64,000 nucleotides of DNA from Diphasiastrum complanatum (GCA_029204225.1 MU831848.1:1-64000); one strand, 5' to 3'; shown: positions 1-7,757, counted from the first letter of the stretch. Translations and numbers: made by a program. The notes: a model not told the origin generated them from the sequence alone.

Positions 1-29
1 AATTAGGAGGTTGGAAATAGTTCTATCAA

Positions 30-740
30 ATGCAGGACTACATAAAGGGAATGGCACGATTGAAAAAAGTGACAGATTCTCCGGAAAAAAAGAAAATGTT
101 CCTAATAAGTCATCAATTGGAGGTGCTAAAGCAAGAAGATTCTTATTCAATCACACATGCAAAGAATCAATTGTTAGATACAAAATTTGAAAAGAAATTG
201 TTCAAGCCGAATGAACACTGGAAGGAAGTAATCGAGTGGAAAAGGGACAAGTGTGGACCAACTTAGACAAACTCATAGGTGTTATCAGGAAAGAAAACCT
301 ATCATAAAAAAACATGAGGACTTTGCAAAATCACTGCACCACATTTGTAAATTTGTACATGATTGTTGGGGAAAAGACAATGTTACTCATTGCATGGTGC
401 AATCTATATCATTATTTGGTACTTATCTCATTCAGGCTTATATTTTTTTTCTACTGATGTAACTAATCAAAACTATTGTTTGCAGCACATCCTTCTTCAT
501 CATGCAACTTATTTTGCAAAGGAATGTAGGAGCTTAAGTATCTGGTCATCACAAGGCATGGAAAAATCTCATTGGCAAGCAAGGGGAGCATTTCATAGAG
601 CTACAAATCATGGAGGACACAATTCAAGAAATAAATATTTAGTTCAACTTTTTCAGTAGTTTTATAGAAGAGCACAATTTAGATATCAAGCTAAAAACTC
701 GCCAAATGTTACGATTTTTCGAAAGGCATTCAAATTCATA
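30..740 (+). pseudogene. transposase-like protein, C-terminal fragment (broken)
   Basis: Reading frames on the plus strand together encode a basic, helix-rich protein whose last part contains a recognisable stretch: QHILLHHATYFAKEC, then SIWSSQGMEKSHWQARG, then FHRATNHGGHN. An (F/W)S-x-QG-x-EK ... TN-x-GG pattern preceded by a His-rich helix resembles the C-terminal end of a group of eukaryotic DNA-transposase-like proteins; I match it by pattern only and cannot name the superfamily. The frame changes near 250 and again near 420-490, where GT (about 419) and TTGCAG (480-485) could bound a short intron. The N-terminal part lies outside the window. It converges tail to tail with the minus-strand gene ending at 782. 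It could instead be another repeat-associated protein. Confidence 0.4.
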
Positions 741-781
741 ACAAAAGAGAAATCCTTGTAATATATCAAAACAAAAATTGT

Positions 782-2312
782 TTAATTATCATCATCATCC
801 TCTTCAAGATTCAGACGGATGGTATTGTCATGAAGGAATAATCTCCTTTCATATGGATCCAAAAATTCTAAATTTTTCCTTTGGCTCATATCAATGTAAC
901 CTGAATAAAGGGCCATTGCAAATGATCTTTTTGTAGTCTCATTGGGAGTATAGCCCAATATTTTAATTGCCAAATCCCTTTTCACAAAAAATATTTTATA
1001 TGTTCCTCTTGCATACTTATGGCCTCCTAAACAAACTGATAATGATGTGATGGCCATAATGACAGTGGTTGCATATGGATTAAAAGATGAATGATATATA
1101 CAAATCTCATTATTTTGAAAGTTTTTCAAATAATGAGATAGAGACACATCCTTTCTCCCGGCTGATACACCTCGGATGCCTCCATGTCTCATACCAAAGG
1201 CATCTATTTCAATAGCATCCTATTAACGAGTAAAGAAAATAAATTTAGATTGACACATAACACTACAAACTCATACTTTAACACAGTGTTTGAAATAAGA
1301 AAATTGAACAATATCAATACCAAAATAATATCTACGTACTAGATCATAATCATCGTATTCAACGACGTTTGCTCTACTAATGTCATGTCCTCCAATGGCC
1401 TCTACATTTCTGGAGGGGATATATCGAGTCCTTGGGAGATATTTTTTTGGAATTCCAAAAATTTCTCCTCTGTAGGCAAAGTTTTTTCATAGGCTTTAGA
1501 TTTTTCAGTCATGGCCTCCAAGGCCTCATTGCCAAATTTCCAATTGCCATATTTATCAAGGTCATCATATGTGTAATCAACAATGTCAGAAAATTCTGAT
1601 AAATTTTGTGCAAAAATCGAGAGGATTTCATCCTCTCTCAAATTCAAAACATCTTCTACATCATTAAATGAAATATAACTCTCATTATTCATAAAATATA
1701 AGGGAACATCGAGTAGAGTTAATTGATTAACAAGAGATACAGATAGAAGAGAATCAGAGAGGATTATAGAACGAGAGAGAGTTTTTTGATAATTTGAAGC
1801 CATAGATGCTTCATCTTCAACCCCTATATCAGTATCTGTATCATCTACATCAACTGGAGCAGATGCAGATGCTTTGATCAATGGAACAATAGAAGATTCA
1901 ACATACTCATCATCTGGAAATTCAACAGATATGTAAAAGATAAAGGCCATTCCTTTGATTAGAAGGTGACATATTCTTTTGTGGATACCACGATAAATAT
2001 TTCTTTTGAAATGGTCATGCAGGTTAGAGTACTTTCTATTGTGTTTATGCTTAGAGGATGGTTGGGAATGCACAAGGTCTTGAAAATAAACGAAATAAAA
2101 ACTATCTATATCCAGAACAGGAGTACTAATAATTTGAGAAAAATTATCAAGAAGAGAAATTAAATTATAACAATTCTCATAAACTAGCTTATTGATATCG
2201 AAGAGCGCAAAAAAAAAATATTGGAAAAATACTCTAATTTTTCAGATGGAATGCCATTGGCATTCAAAAAATCCAGAAGTTTATTATCTGAGGACATGGA
2301 AGAACTAGCCAT
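782..2312 (-). CDS. unrecognised two-exon acidic-tailed protein
   Basis: Not recognised. A good ATG (2310-2312, protein begins MASSSMSSDNK) lies 9 bases from an inverted-motif module. Exon 1 runs to 1340 (donor GTACGT), the intron is 120 nt and ends TTAATAG, and exon 2 (1219-782) continues in phase with DAIEIDAFGMRHGG and ends LNLEEDDDDN-stop. Visible features are a Ser/Asp-rich middle (VDVDDTDTDIGVEDE), a conserved-looking block after YIPSRNVEAIGGHD, and a strongly acidic C-terminus. Two single-base frame breaks lie in homopolymers: the T10 run (minus strand) around 2209-2218 and the A7 run around 1451-1457. Each would be resolved by one base, so sequencing error is as likely as decay. Upstream, TATAAATA lies on the minus strand at 2596-2589. 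Its position beside the H3-like gene suggests they belong to one mobile or viral-type unit, which is inference. Confidence 0.5.
1220..1339 (-). other. predicted intron of the acidic-tailed gene
   Basis: Minus-strand donor CTA|GTACGTAG and acceptor CGTTAATAG|GATGC bound 120 nt of AT-rich sequence. Splicing joins YDDYDL to DAIEIDAF in phase 0, removing stops that would otherwise interrupt the frame. This supports a spliceosomal, eukaryotic gene. Confidence 0.5.
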
Positions 2313-2321
2313 ATTGAACCT

Positions 2322-2392
2322 GATATCGGTTCAACGTGACTAAATAATTTCGGTCGAGGACTGAACAACAGTGTGCACGTTGATCCGATATC
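2322..2392 (-). promoter_or_regulatory. inverted-motif module 1 (upstream of acidic-tailed gene)
   Basis: GATATCGGTTCAACGTG (2322-2338) is followed 37 bases later by CACGTTGATCCGATATC (2376-2392), an inverted pair matching at 16 of 17 positions. The near arm stops 9 bases before the ATG of the minus-strand gene. The same paired motif recurs about ten times up to position 5728. Confidence 0.75.
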
Positions 2393-2439
2393 ATTTTGAG
2401 AAGACTAAAATTTTCCGCGAGCACACGTCAGAAGAGGCT

Positions 2440-2510
2440 GATATCGTTTCAGTGAGCCTGAATAAATCCGGCCGTGCACTGTATGTGAAGGCGCGCGTCG
2501 ATTCAATATC
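2440..2510 (-). promoter_or_regulatory. inverted-motif module 2
   Basis: GATATCGTTTCAGTGAG (2440-2456) pairs with CGCGTCGATTCAATATC (2494-2510). The overall span, 71 bp, equals that of module 1, which starts 118 bp away. More degenerate than module 1. Confidence 0.6.
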
Positions 2511-2588
2511 GCGAGAAAAAAAAAAACAAAATGACTAGGAAATTCAGAATAAAAGATCACGGAATCGAAATATGGAAAGTGGTGCTCA

Positions 2589-2596
2589 TATTTATA
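2589..2596 (-). promoter_or_regulatory. candidate TATA box for the acidic-tailed gene
   Basis: TATAAATA on the minus strand in the context GCTATAAATATGAGCACC, about 280 bases upstream of the ATG at 2312. If used, modules 1 and 2 would lie in the transcribed 5' leader. An almost identical GCTATAAATAT sits at 3622-3612. Confidence 0.4.
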
Positions 2597-2684
2597 GCCT
2601 ATTCCTGTTGATCACAACCATACATTTGTCAAATAATGAATTGAGGAGTGCAGTCTATATTTATCCACCAATCAGAGTGAGACA

Positions 2685-2821
2685 AATTTGTACCTATGCC
2701 GGAATACATTAAATAGTCTATCACTAGATTCTACAAATCATCATTAGCCCTGACCCTAAAATTTGTATCTGCACCGGAACACATTAAATAGTCTATCACT
2801 AGCCTCACCGAATCATCATTA
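2685..2821. repeat. imperfect tandem duplication, about 62 bp x 2
   Basis: The block with TTGTACCTATGCCGGAATAC and ATTAAATAGTCTATCACTAG repeats from 2759 with a few substitutions. It is non-coding and lies between motif modules 2 and 3. Confidence 0.7.
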
Positions 2822-2984
2822 AACAAATAATAAACAAAGACTAAATGGACATAATTGAAAAACGTGTACAAGGGCAATTATTATAGTCTCTCATCCTATT
2901 TAAGCACCGTAAAGACGAAATTTTTTCTTTTGAGATATTGTTCATTCAGAACATTTTCATAAGACGGAGCATTTTGAAAGAGCC

Positions 2985-3056
2985 GATATCGATTCCACGC
3001 GAGAGGACAAGTGCTTCACAGAAACAGATCAAATAGGCACGCGTTGATTAAATGCT
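2985..3056. promoter_or_regulatory. inverted-motif module 3
   Basis: GATATCGATTCCACGCG (2985-3001) with a degenerate partner CACGCGTTGATTAAATGC (from 3038). A TATTTAA-like sequence lies near 2900 on the plus strand. No gene directly follows, so this may be an orphan copy. Confidence 0.5.
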
Positions 3057-3072
3057 TCGGTATAACGAATCG

Positions 3073-3139
3073 GATATCGGATCAGCGCGTCCGTCTCAAA
3101 AAAAAAATCAACTCGGACTACGCGCGTTGATTCGCTATT
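3073..3139. promoter_or_regulatory. inverted-motif module 4
   Basis: GATATCGGATCAGCGCG (3073-3089) paired with CGCGCGTTGATTCGCTATT (3121-3139). It starts 88 bp after module 3. Its outer arm runs straight into an inverted repeat ending in GGAATGCATT. Confidence 0.65.
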
Positions 3140-3243
3140 GGAATGCATTGTGAATTATCAAAGCTTGCTTCGGGAGATTCCTCATATATCCAAAACTTAA
3201 AAAAATTTGCCAAAGCAAGCTTTGATGGTTAATAATGCATTCC
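3140..3243. repeat. long imperfect inverted repeat between motif modules
   Basis: The 31 bases at 3140-3170 are the reverse complement of 3213-3243 at about 27 of 31 positions (shared core AAGCAAGCTTTGAT and AATGCATTCC). The spacer is 42 bases. A more degenerate version follows module 5 (from about 3374, with CATGATCAAAGCTT). Confidence 0.65.
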
Positions 3244-3265
3244 TAAATATTTTTAGTGCATCTCA

Positions 3266-3335
3266 GATATCGGATCAATGCGCCTGGGAGAAGAAAGTTA
3301 TTTTCTACTTGGACTGCGCGCGTCGAATCGCTATT
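3266..3335. promoter_or_regulatory. inverted-motif module 5
   Basis: GATATCGGATCAATGCG (3266-3282) paired with CGCGCGTCGAATCGCTATT (3317-3335). It starts 193 bp after module 4, and the sequence between repeats the same palindrome type. Confidence 0.6.
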
Positions 3336-3477
3336 GCAGCAAAAAAAGATTTTTGAAAATTGTCGAAATTATTGGATGGCATTATGCATGATCAAAGCTT
3401 AATTCAGTAGACTCTTCATACTGTCCAAATCTAAGAAGAATCTATCGATTCAAGCTCTGATAATTCATTTACCATTC

Positions 3478-3548
3478 AATATCAGTTCAGCGCGTGAGAA
3501 TAGCCTCTTTGGTTTACACATGCACTATATGCGCGTCAATTTGCTATT
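3478..3548. promoter_or_regulatory. inverted-motif module 6
   Basis: AATATCAGTTCAGCGCG (3478-3494) with partner TGCGCGTCAATTTGCTATT (3530-3548). A minus-strand TATAAATA lies at 3620-3613, in the same arrangement as upstream of the acidic-tailed gene. Confidence 0.5.
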
Positions 3549-3612
3549 GGATGAAATAATGGCCGTTGGAATTTTCCAAAATTATAATGATTGGATATCA
3601 AAAAAGGTTAGA

Positions 3613-3620
3613 TATTTATA
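3613..3620 (-). promoter_or_regulatory. candidate TATA box (minus strand)
   Basis: TATAAATA in GCTATAAATATC, closely matching the element at 2596-2589. It would drive leftward transcription through modules 6 to 3. No gene was found directly downstream, so it may be a duplicated promoter region. Confidence 0.3.
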
Positions 3621-3648
3621 GCATAACCTTGTCAATTTCAGAAATAAA

Positions 3649-3739
3649 TTGTAGATGTGACCATACTTTTGTAGAATTAATTGTAGATGTGATCATACTT
3701 TTGTAGAATTAATTATAGATGTGACCATACTTCTGTGCC
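3649..3739. repeat. 32-bp tandem repeat, about 2.8 copies
   Basis: The unit containing GTAGATGTGACCATACTTTT and GTAGAATTAA repeats three times at 3649, 3681 and 3713, with single-base changes. The third copy is partial. Confidence 0.85.
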
Positions 3740-3881
3740 ATATTGTCTAATCATTTTGATGAAGGATGGATAATTAATTGGATTTGATTGACAAGCCTCT
3801 AAATATCTCAAAGTAATCATCAGTGTAATTCGAGCCTCGAAATTCCAAACCACCACGTATGCAATCATTTCGGATTTGCAC

Positions 3882-3889
3882 TATATATA
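3882..3889 (+). promoter_or_regulatory. candidate TATA box for the H3-like gene
   Basis: TATATATA in GCACTATATATACAGATGG, about 235 bases upstream of the ATG at 4123. Modules 7 and 8 would then lie in the transcribed leader, mirroring the acidic-tailed gene, where the TATA-to-ATG distance is about 280. Confidence 0.4.
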
Positions 3890-3948
3890 CAGATGGACGA
3901 CGCTTAATTTCTTTTGCTTAAAACTTTTATCGTTCTCTACTTCCATGT

Positions 3949-3965
3949 GGTATCGATTCAGCGTG
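3949..3965 (+). promoter_or_regulatory. motif 7 (single clear arm)
   Basis: GGTATCGATTCAGCGTG matches the module arm. No convincing partner arm is visible before the next module begins 95 bp further on. Confidence 0.5.
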
Positions 3966-4043
3966 CCCGAAACAACCTACCTACATTTCGCTTTTACTCA
4001 CGTGCACCCATCCGCTCTCAGGTATCTGTTTGGTCTAAGTTCA

Positions 4044-4114
4044 GGTATCGGTTCGACGCGCTCAACCTGACTTCTGATCCTGAGTTCTCCTTCTTCTCGC
4101 GTAGATCCGATATT
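4044..4114 (+). promoter_or_regulatory. inverted-motif module 8 (upstream of H3-like gene)
   Basis: GGTATCGGTTCGACGCG (4044-4060) and CGCGTAGATCCGATATT (4098-4114) form an inverted pair with a total span of 71 bp, the same as module 1. The second arm ends 8 bases before the ATG at 4123; the acidic-tailed gene has 9. Confidence 0.75.
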
Positions 4115-4122
4115 GAATAGTA

Positions 4123-4886
4123 ATGGCACAGACTAAGCAAACAACACGAATCCACCTTGGTGGAACACCAATCACAAGAGGGGGTCAGGGAAATGCACCA
4201 CCATTGCCTCGTCCACCACCACCTCCTCCTAGGCCAAGGGACAGATGAAGAGACCCTCCCTGATTGAAGGATATTCAAAAGCTACAGAAGACCAATAATC
4301 TTCTGGTTCCAAAAGCTCACATACAGAGATCCATCAGACAGGTTACAAGAAGTCTATCTACAGATGTGAGATGGACCGTAACGGCAATTGAGGCACTGCA
4401 CACTGTATATGAGGATTTTCAAGTGAAATTTTTTTTTCAGATACTGTTGTTACAGCTATCCATGCCAACAGGGTGGCTATCATGCCCAAGGATTTCAACA
4501 TTGTGTTCATGCTACGGGACACATATGAAAAATTTGCAAAGTACTTTAGACTAGCTCCTTCCTCTCCTCCAAAACAAGATGTAGAGAAAAGAAATCGAAA
4601 GCAATCTGGACCATCCTGGCTTGTTTTTCGAGTCCAGAGCGGGAGTGTTTCAAAAAAGAGGAGGTCTCATTGCCCTCCTAATAAAGAGAGGGGTTTTTCA
4701 AAGCCATCTCCTCTGCATGTGATTCTATTTTCTAGACAATCTCCTCCTAAGTCTTCTTCTTCTTCTTCTAAATCTCAATCTCCATCTTCTCCTCCTAAAA
4801 ATTCCTCTCCTAATAAATCTCCTCCTCCTTCAAAATCTCAGTCTCCTCCTACCCTCACAAATATTAGTTCTCCACTCTTGTTCTAG
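4123..4886 (+). pseudogene. divergent histone H3-like protein with Pro-rich insert and Ser/Pro tail
   Basis: The frame opens MAQTKQTTR, against MARTKQTAR in canonical H3. A Gly/Pro-rich insert (ITRGGQGNAPPLPRPPPPPP) replaces the usual H3 tail, so the K9 and K27 ARKS contexts are absent. The fold then follows H3 in order: LKDIQKLQKTNNLL (H3 REIRKYQKSTELL), IQRSIRQV, STDVRWTVTAIEAL (H3 KTDLRFQSSAVAAL), and, after a frame change, AIHANRVAIMPKDF (H3 AIHAKRVTIMPKDI). Loop 1 is H3 length, not extended as in many CENH3s. After the fold comes a tail unusual for H3, roughly 105 residues, rich in Ser, Pro and Lys. Two in-frame TGA codons (4246, 4261) sit where Trp would fit, and a one-base slip lies in the T run near 4429-4437. 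Either a decayed copy or an unusual gene. It sits among transposon-like genes. Confidence 0.72.
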
Positions 4887-5360
4887 AAAATAATTTAGAT
4901 GATTTTGTAAATGTAAAGGTAGAATCGATTTTGAATGACAATTCTTTTAGTGGTTTATCTATATTACTTCCTTCACCCCCTGCACTTGCCTTTGTAAATA
5001 CTCTTCAATATGTATAGTATGACCAATTGTTAAACACATATCTAAAAGCTTTAGGTCCTCTATATAGTTTTAAGATGCCGAAGACCCATGCTAGTCTTTC
5101 TCTTTCTAAATTAGATGCAGGTGAATTAGAAAGTAAAGATAAAATGCTAGGGGACAATGTAGGAGGGGAGGGGCAACTCAATATTGGATGGAGTTTTTCC
5201 AGACCCCACTGTTTATAGATGTAGCATTGTTTTCCCTGCAATTCATGGCTGCTTTTGATTTTTCTGATTTCAAAAGTCGGCACGATGATATGCTCCAATA
5301 CGTCAGATATGAATTTTGATTTCACATTGATTCTCATAAATCTATTGTTTTCTGATTGCA
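4887..5360 (+). pseudogene. decayed coding continuation downstream of the H3-like frame
   Basis: After the stop closing the H3-like frame, a shifted frame continues with ENNLDDFVNVKVESIL, a stop near 5016, LLNTYLKALGPLYSFKMP, and, after another shift near 5190, FIDVALFSLQFMAAFDF and HDDMLQYVRYEF-stop. The amino-acid composition looks coding, but no family is recognised. It may be the C-terminal part of a longer H3-fold fusion protein, or a separate gene. The reading depends on accepting frame changes. Confidence 0.35.
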
Positions 5361-5445
5361 ATCATTATTGGAGCTTATGTGTGTTGTCCTTATATGTCAA
5401 TGATGAGGGTGTGTGTAATCCGTTTGTTTAAAGATGAACTTTATT

Positions 5446-5467
5446 ACACACACACACACACACACAA
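5446..5467. repeat. (CA)n microsatellite
   Basis: An uninterrupted CA run of about 11 units between the H3-like region and motif module 9. Confidence 0.95.
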
Positions 5468-5570
5468 AATTGTCGGGAGCCATATCCAAAACTATTGGAA
5501 CTCTTTCCAGTACCACATGCAATAGCATATACGAAGCTGAAAATGGTTGATGTAGAGGTAAAAATTTATC

Positions 5571-5641
5571 AATATCGGTTCGACTTGCCCTTGTAGTTAT
5601 TGTTTGGTTTCTTTTTATATCGTGCGCGCTGATCCGATATT
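5571..5641 (+). promoter_or_regulatory. inverted-motif module 9
   Basis: AATATCGGTTCGACTTG (5571-5587) paired with CGCGCTGATCCGATATT (5625-5641), again spanning 71 bp. Module 10 begins 87 bp after its start. Confidence 0.7.
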
Positions 5642-5657
5642 CAAACAATATTTTTTG

Positions 5658-5728
5658 GATATCGGTTCGACGCGCGCTTGTTTCCATAGTAGATTTTATT
5701 ATAACTTCCTGCACGTTGATCCGATTAC
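5658..5728 (+). promoter_or_regulatory. inverted-motif module 10 (upstream of small two-exon gene)
   Basis: GATATCGGTTCGACGCG (5658-5674) and CACGTTGATCCGATTAC (5712-5728) form another 71-bp inverted pair. An ATG follows 3 bases later (5732), though its frame closes after six codons; the good frame downstream begins at a splice acceptor. Confidence 0.7.
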
Positions 5729-5777
5729 ATAATGTTGAAATTTTGCTACTAACTTTCGTTTATATTGGATACTACAG

Positions 5778-6151
5778 TCCTCCCAGCAGGTTGTTCTGTC
5801 AACTGTGGTTGGTATACGGATGCAATGCCAAACACTTTTTCAATTGGCTTGCACTACAAGATGAACTTCCTAATCTGGAAGAGGTAATCTTCGATTAATA
5901 ACATTTAATTGTGTTTTTGTTTTTTTTCAATAATCACATTCCTAATAACTAATCTTTGATTAATAACATTTAATTGTGTTTTTGTTTTTTTTCAGTTTAA
6001 ATGCTCGAAGTCTCCAATGGAGATAATGCACTTCAGGCAAGAGACCATAAAGCTTGTGATCGAAAATTCATATCCAGTTGCAGTGGCAGAGTGTTCTTCA
6101 CCCAAGCTACTTCCAACTGAAGATATGGATGTAGAGATCATAGAAAGTTGA
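5778..6151 (+). CDS. small unrecognised gene, last two exons
   Basis: Not recognised. An exon opens after acceptor GATACTACAG and reads PPSRLFCQLWLVYG then NAKHFFNWLALQDELPNLEE, up to donor GAG|GTAATC (5883/5884). The second exon (5996-6151), after TTTTTTTTCAG, reads FKCSKSPMEIMHFRQETIKL and ends in TEDMDVEIIES-stop. The two are in phase and open throughout. An upstream exon is needed; the 5' end may be near the ATG beside module 10, or further upstream. Its position after the H3-like gene, with the same leader modules, suggests membership of the same unit. Confidence 0.45.
5887..5995 (+). repeat. tandem duplication inside the intron, doubling the splice-acceptor tract
   Basis: The block GATTAATAACATTTAATTGT followed by a T-rich run and TTTCA occurs twice (about 5887-5929 and 5951-5995) with one base difference. 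The second copy ends in the CAG used as acceptor, the first in CAATAA. A duplicated branch-point and polypyrimidine region is the simplest reading. Confidence 0.8.
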
Positions 6152-6773
6152 TACTGATAAAAAGTTGGTCTCCCTTGATGTGGATGAGACACATGTACAA
6201 ATTTTTTTTATAGAAATATATCTATAGTTTTCTATGGTTGTTCTTACATGTTTGTTTTCATGTTATTAATTCAGGTTATTATTCATTCAACTTCAATTTC
6301 TATGGTTTTCTTACATGTTTGTTTTTCTGCCTTTACCATGGTTTTTTTTGGATAAGTTTACAAAGATGATCTGATCGAACCTTTGCCACAACCAATCCAA
6401 ACATGCGACATAAGTTGTTGCAACAAAGCTTTGATCAGATCATCTTCTGAACATATCCAAATATGCCAAGACAAGGACAGTACAGACCAAGGCAATAAAT
6501 CTCGCCAATGGAAATAATGCTAGTTGCAATTACATTGTGTTCTGCACCATGGAAATGGAGATCATAGAAATGAAAGAGCCTCATAGAAAAAGTGGCTCAT
6601 ATATTTTAAAAAATGATGTATAATAAAAAGTTGTACTATATCTTAGGAATAGAGGTAATCAGAAACTAATTTTATTTGTCAAGAAAAGTACGCTAATTCT
6701 ATTCTTAAAAGATTTAATATGGATGATGCTAAATATATTGATACTCTATGGAATCAAATGTAAAGCTCACTAT
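6152..6773. other. non-coding spacer, no gene seen
   Basis: AT-rich sequence with a short repeated phrase (TCTATGGTTTTCTTACATG type near 6218 and 6298) and a decayed echo of the preceding exon near 6505-6580 (CCAATGGAAATAATG; ATGGAGATCATAGAA). Otherwise nothing recognised. Confidence 0.5.
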
Positions 6774-6841
6774 AAGAGGTAATGAAAGATCATTGGAGGA
6801 CATTACACTCTATAGGAAGCTAGTTGGTTCACTCATATACT
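6774..6841 (+). mobile_element. copia reverse-transcriptase fragment (inverted scrap)
   Basis: Plus-strand translation gives GNERSLEDITLYRKLVGSLI, the copia motif just before the RNase H region. The same peptide, as NERSFEDITLYRKLVGSLIY, is encoded on the opposite strand at about 7530-7600. The two copies form an inverted pair around the copia remnant. Confidence 0.75.
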
Positions 6842-7757
6842 CATCTCCATTAATTATGACTTGGACTAGCTCAATTTGATTAAGATGAGCTCCTATACAT
6901 GCAAGCTCTCTATGAAGATCCTTTACTCTCATGACAAAGTTTGAGGCACTCTCATCACTCTTTTGGTAGCTTTGAAATATTTGATTTCTAAGATCTAGAA
7001 GTATTCTTGGCCTCAGAAATGGCTTTGAGGGTGTCCCAAGCCTCCTTGTCCAGAGGTGCAAGTATGAATCTCTCTCAACACTTCGTTGGAAACATTCATC
7101 TTGATGTAGTGAAGGGCCACCTCAATGTGCTTGCTCCTTGCATGAAATATAGGATTGGTTGCCAATCTTTGGGCTGAAATGGTGTCACAAAAAATGATTG
7201 GACTCTCTGAAAAATCCAGCAAGTGAATATCTCTTACCATCCTCTTGATCCATAACAGCTCCTTTGTGCAAGATGTAAGAGCTTTGTACTCGGCCTCACT
7301 AGATGACAATGAGATAGTATCTTGTTTCTTTGACATCCAAGATAGCAAAGTCCGAATCTGACAATCCAAACAAGTTAGGTGATGATCCTCCATAAACAAT
7401 GCCAAAATCTCTTGTTCCCAATATGTATTTCAATACCCTCTTGCCTAGCTTCCAATGCTCTACACTAGGATTTTGCATAAATTGGCTTAATCCACCAACA
7501 CAATAGCTAGTATCAGGTCTTGTGATGGTTAGATATATGAGTGAACCAACTAGCTTCCTATAGAGAGTAATGTCCTCGAAGGATCTTTCATTATCTCTTA
7601 TAGTTAGCTTTACATTTAACTTTTGCGATGTTGCCACAAAAGGCTTGATATGCAAAAAAATGGGCCTCATGTTATGTGTTTGGTTATATCTATGAAAAAG
7701 TGCCACATATTCTTGTAGTGAATCTAGAAAATGACATATGGTGATTAATAGCTTCAA
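6810..7757 (-). pseudogene. copia pol (RT tail and RNase H) joined to a gag scrap
   Basis: Minus-strand frames encode a Ty1/copia RT tail (LTIRDNERSFEDITLYRKL, then TRPDTSYCVGGLSQFMQNP) and RNase H (SKKQDTISLSSSEAEYKALT, IIFCDTISAQRLATNPIFHA, KHIEVALHYIK). The frame changes between RT and RNase H near 7300-7400. Directly after RNase H, at 7061-6810, the strand reads a gag (UBN2-type) stretch, LLDLRNQIFQSYQKSDES then FVMRVKDLHRELACIG, which in a normal element precedes pol. The order is therefore rearranged. No LTR is identified next to it. Confidence 0.8.

Noticed and set aside
4123-4886. Centromeric H3 (CENH3) gene
   Set aside because: Loop 1 is of ordinary H3 length, the N-terminus keeps an H3-type TKQT start, and the long Ser/Pro C-terminal tail is not a CENH3 feature; an element-borne H3-like protein fits better.
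5005-5361. Minus-strand frame opposite the H3-like downstream region
   Set aside because: The plus strand in the same interval continues better coding phrases, and the frame shows no recognised motif.
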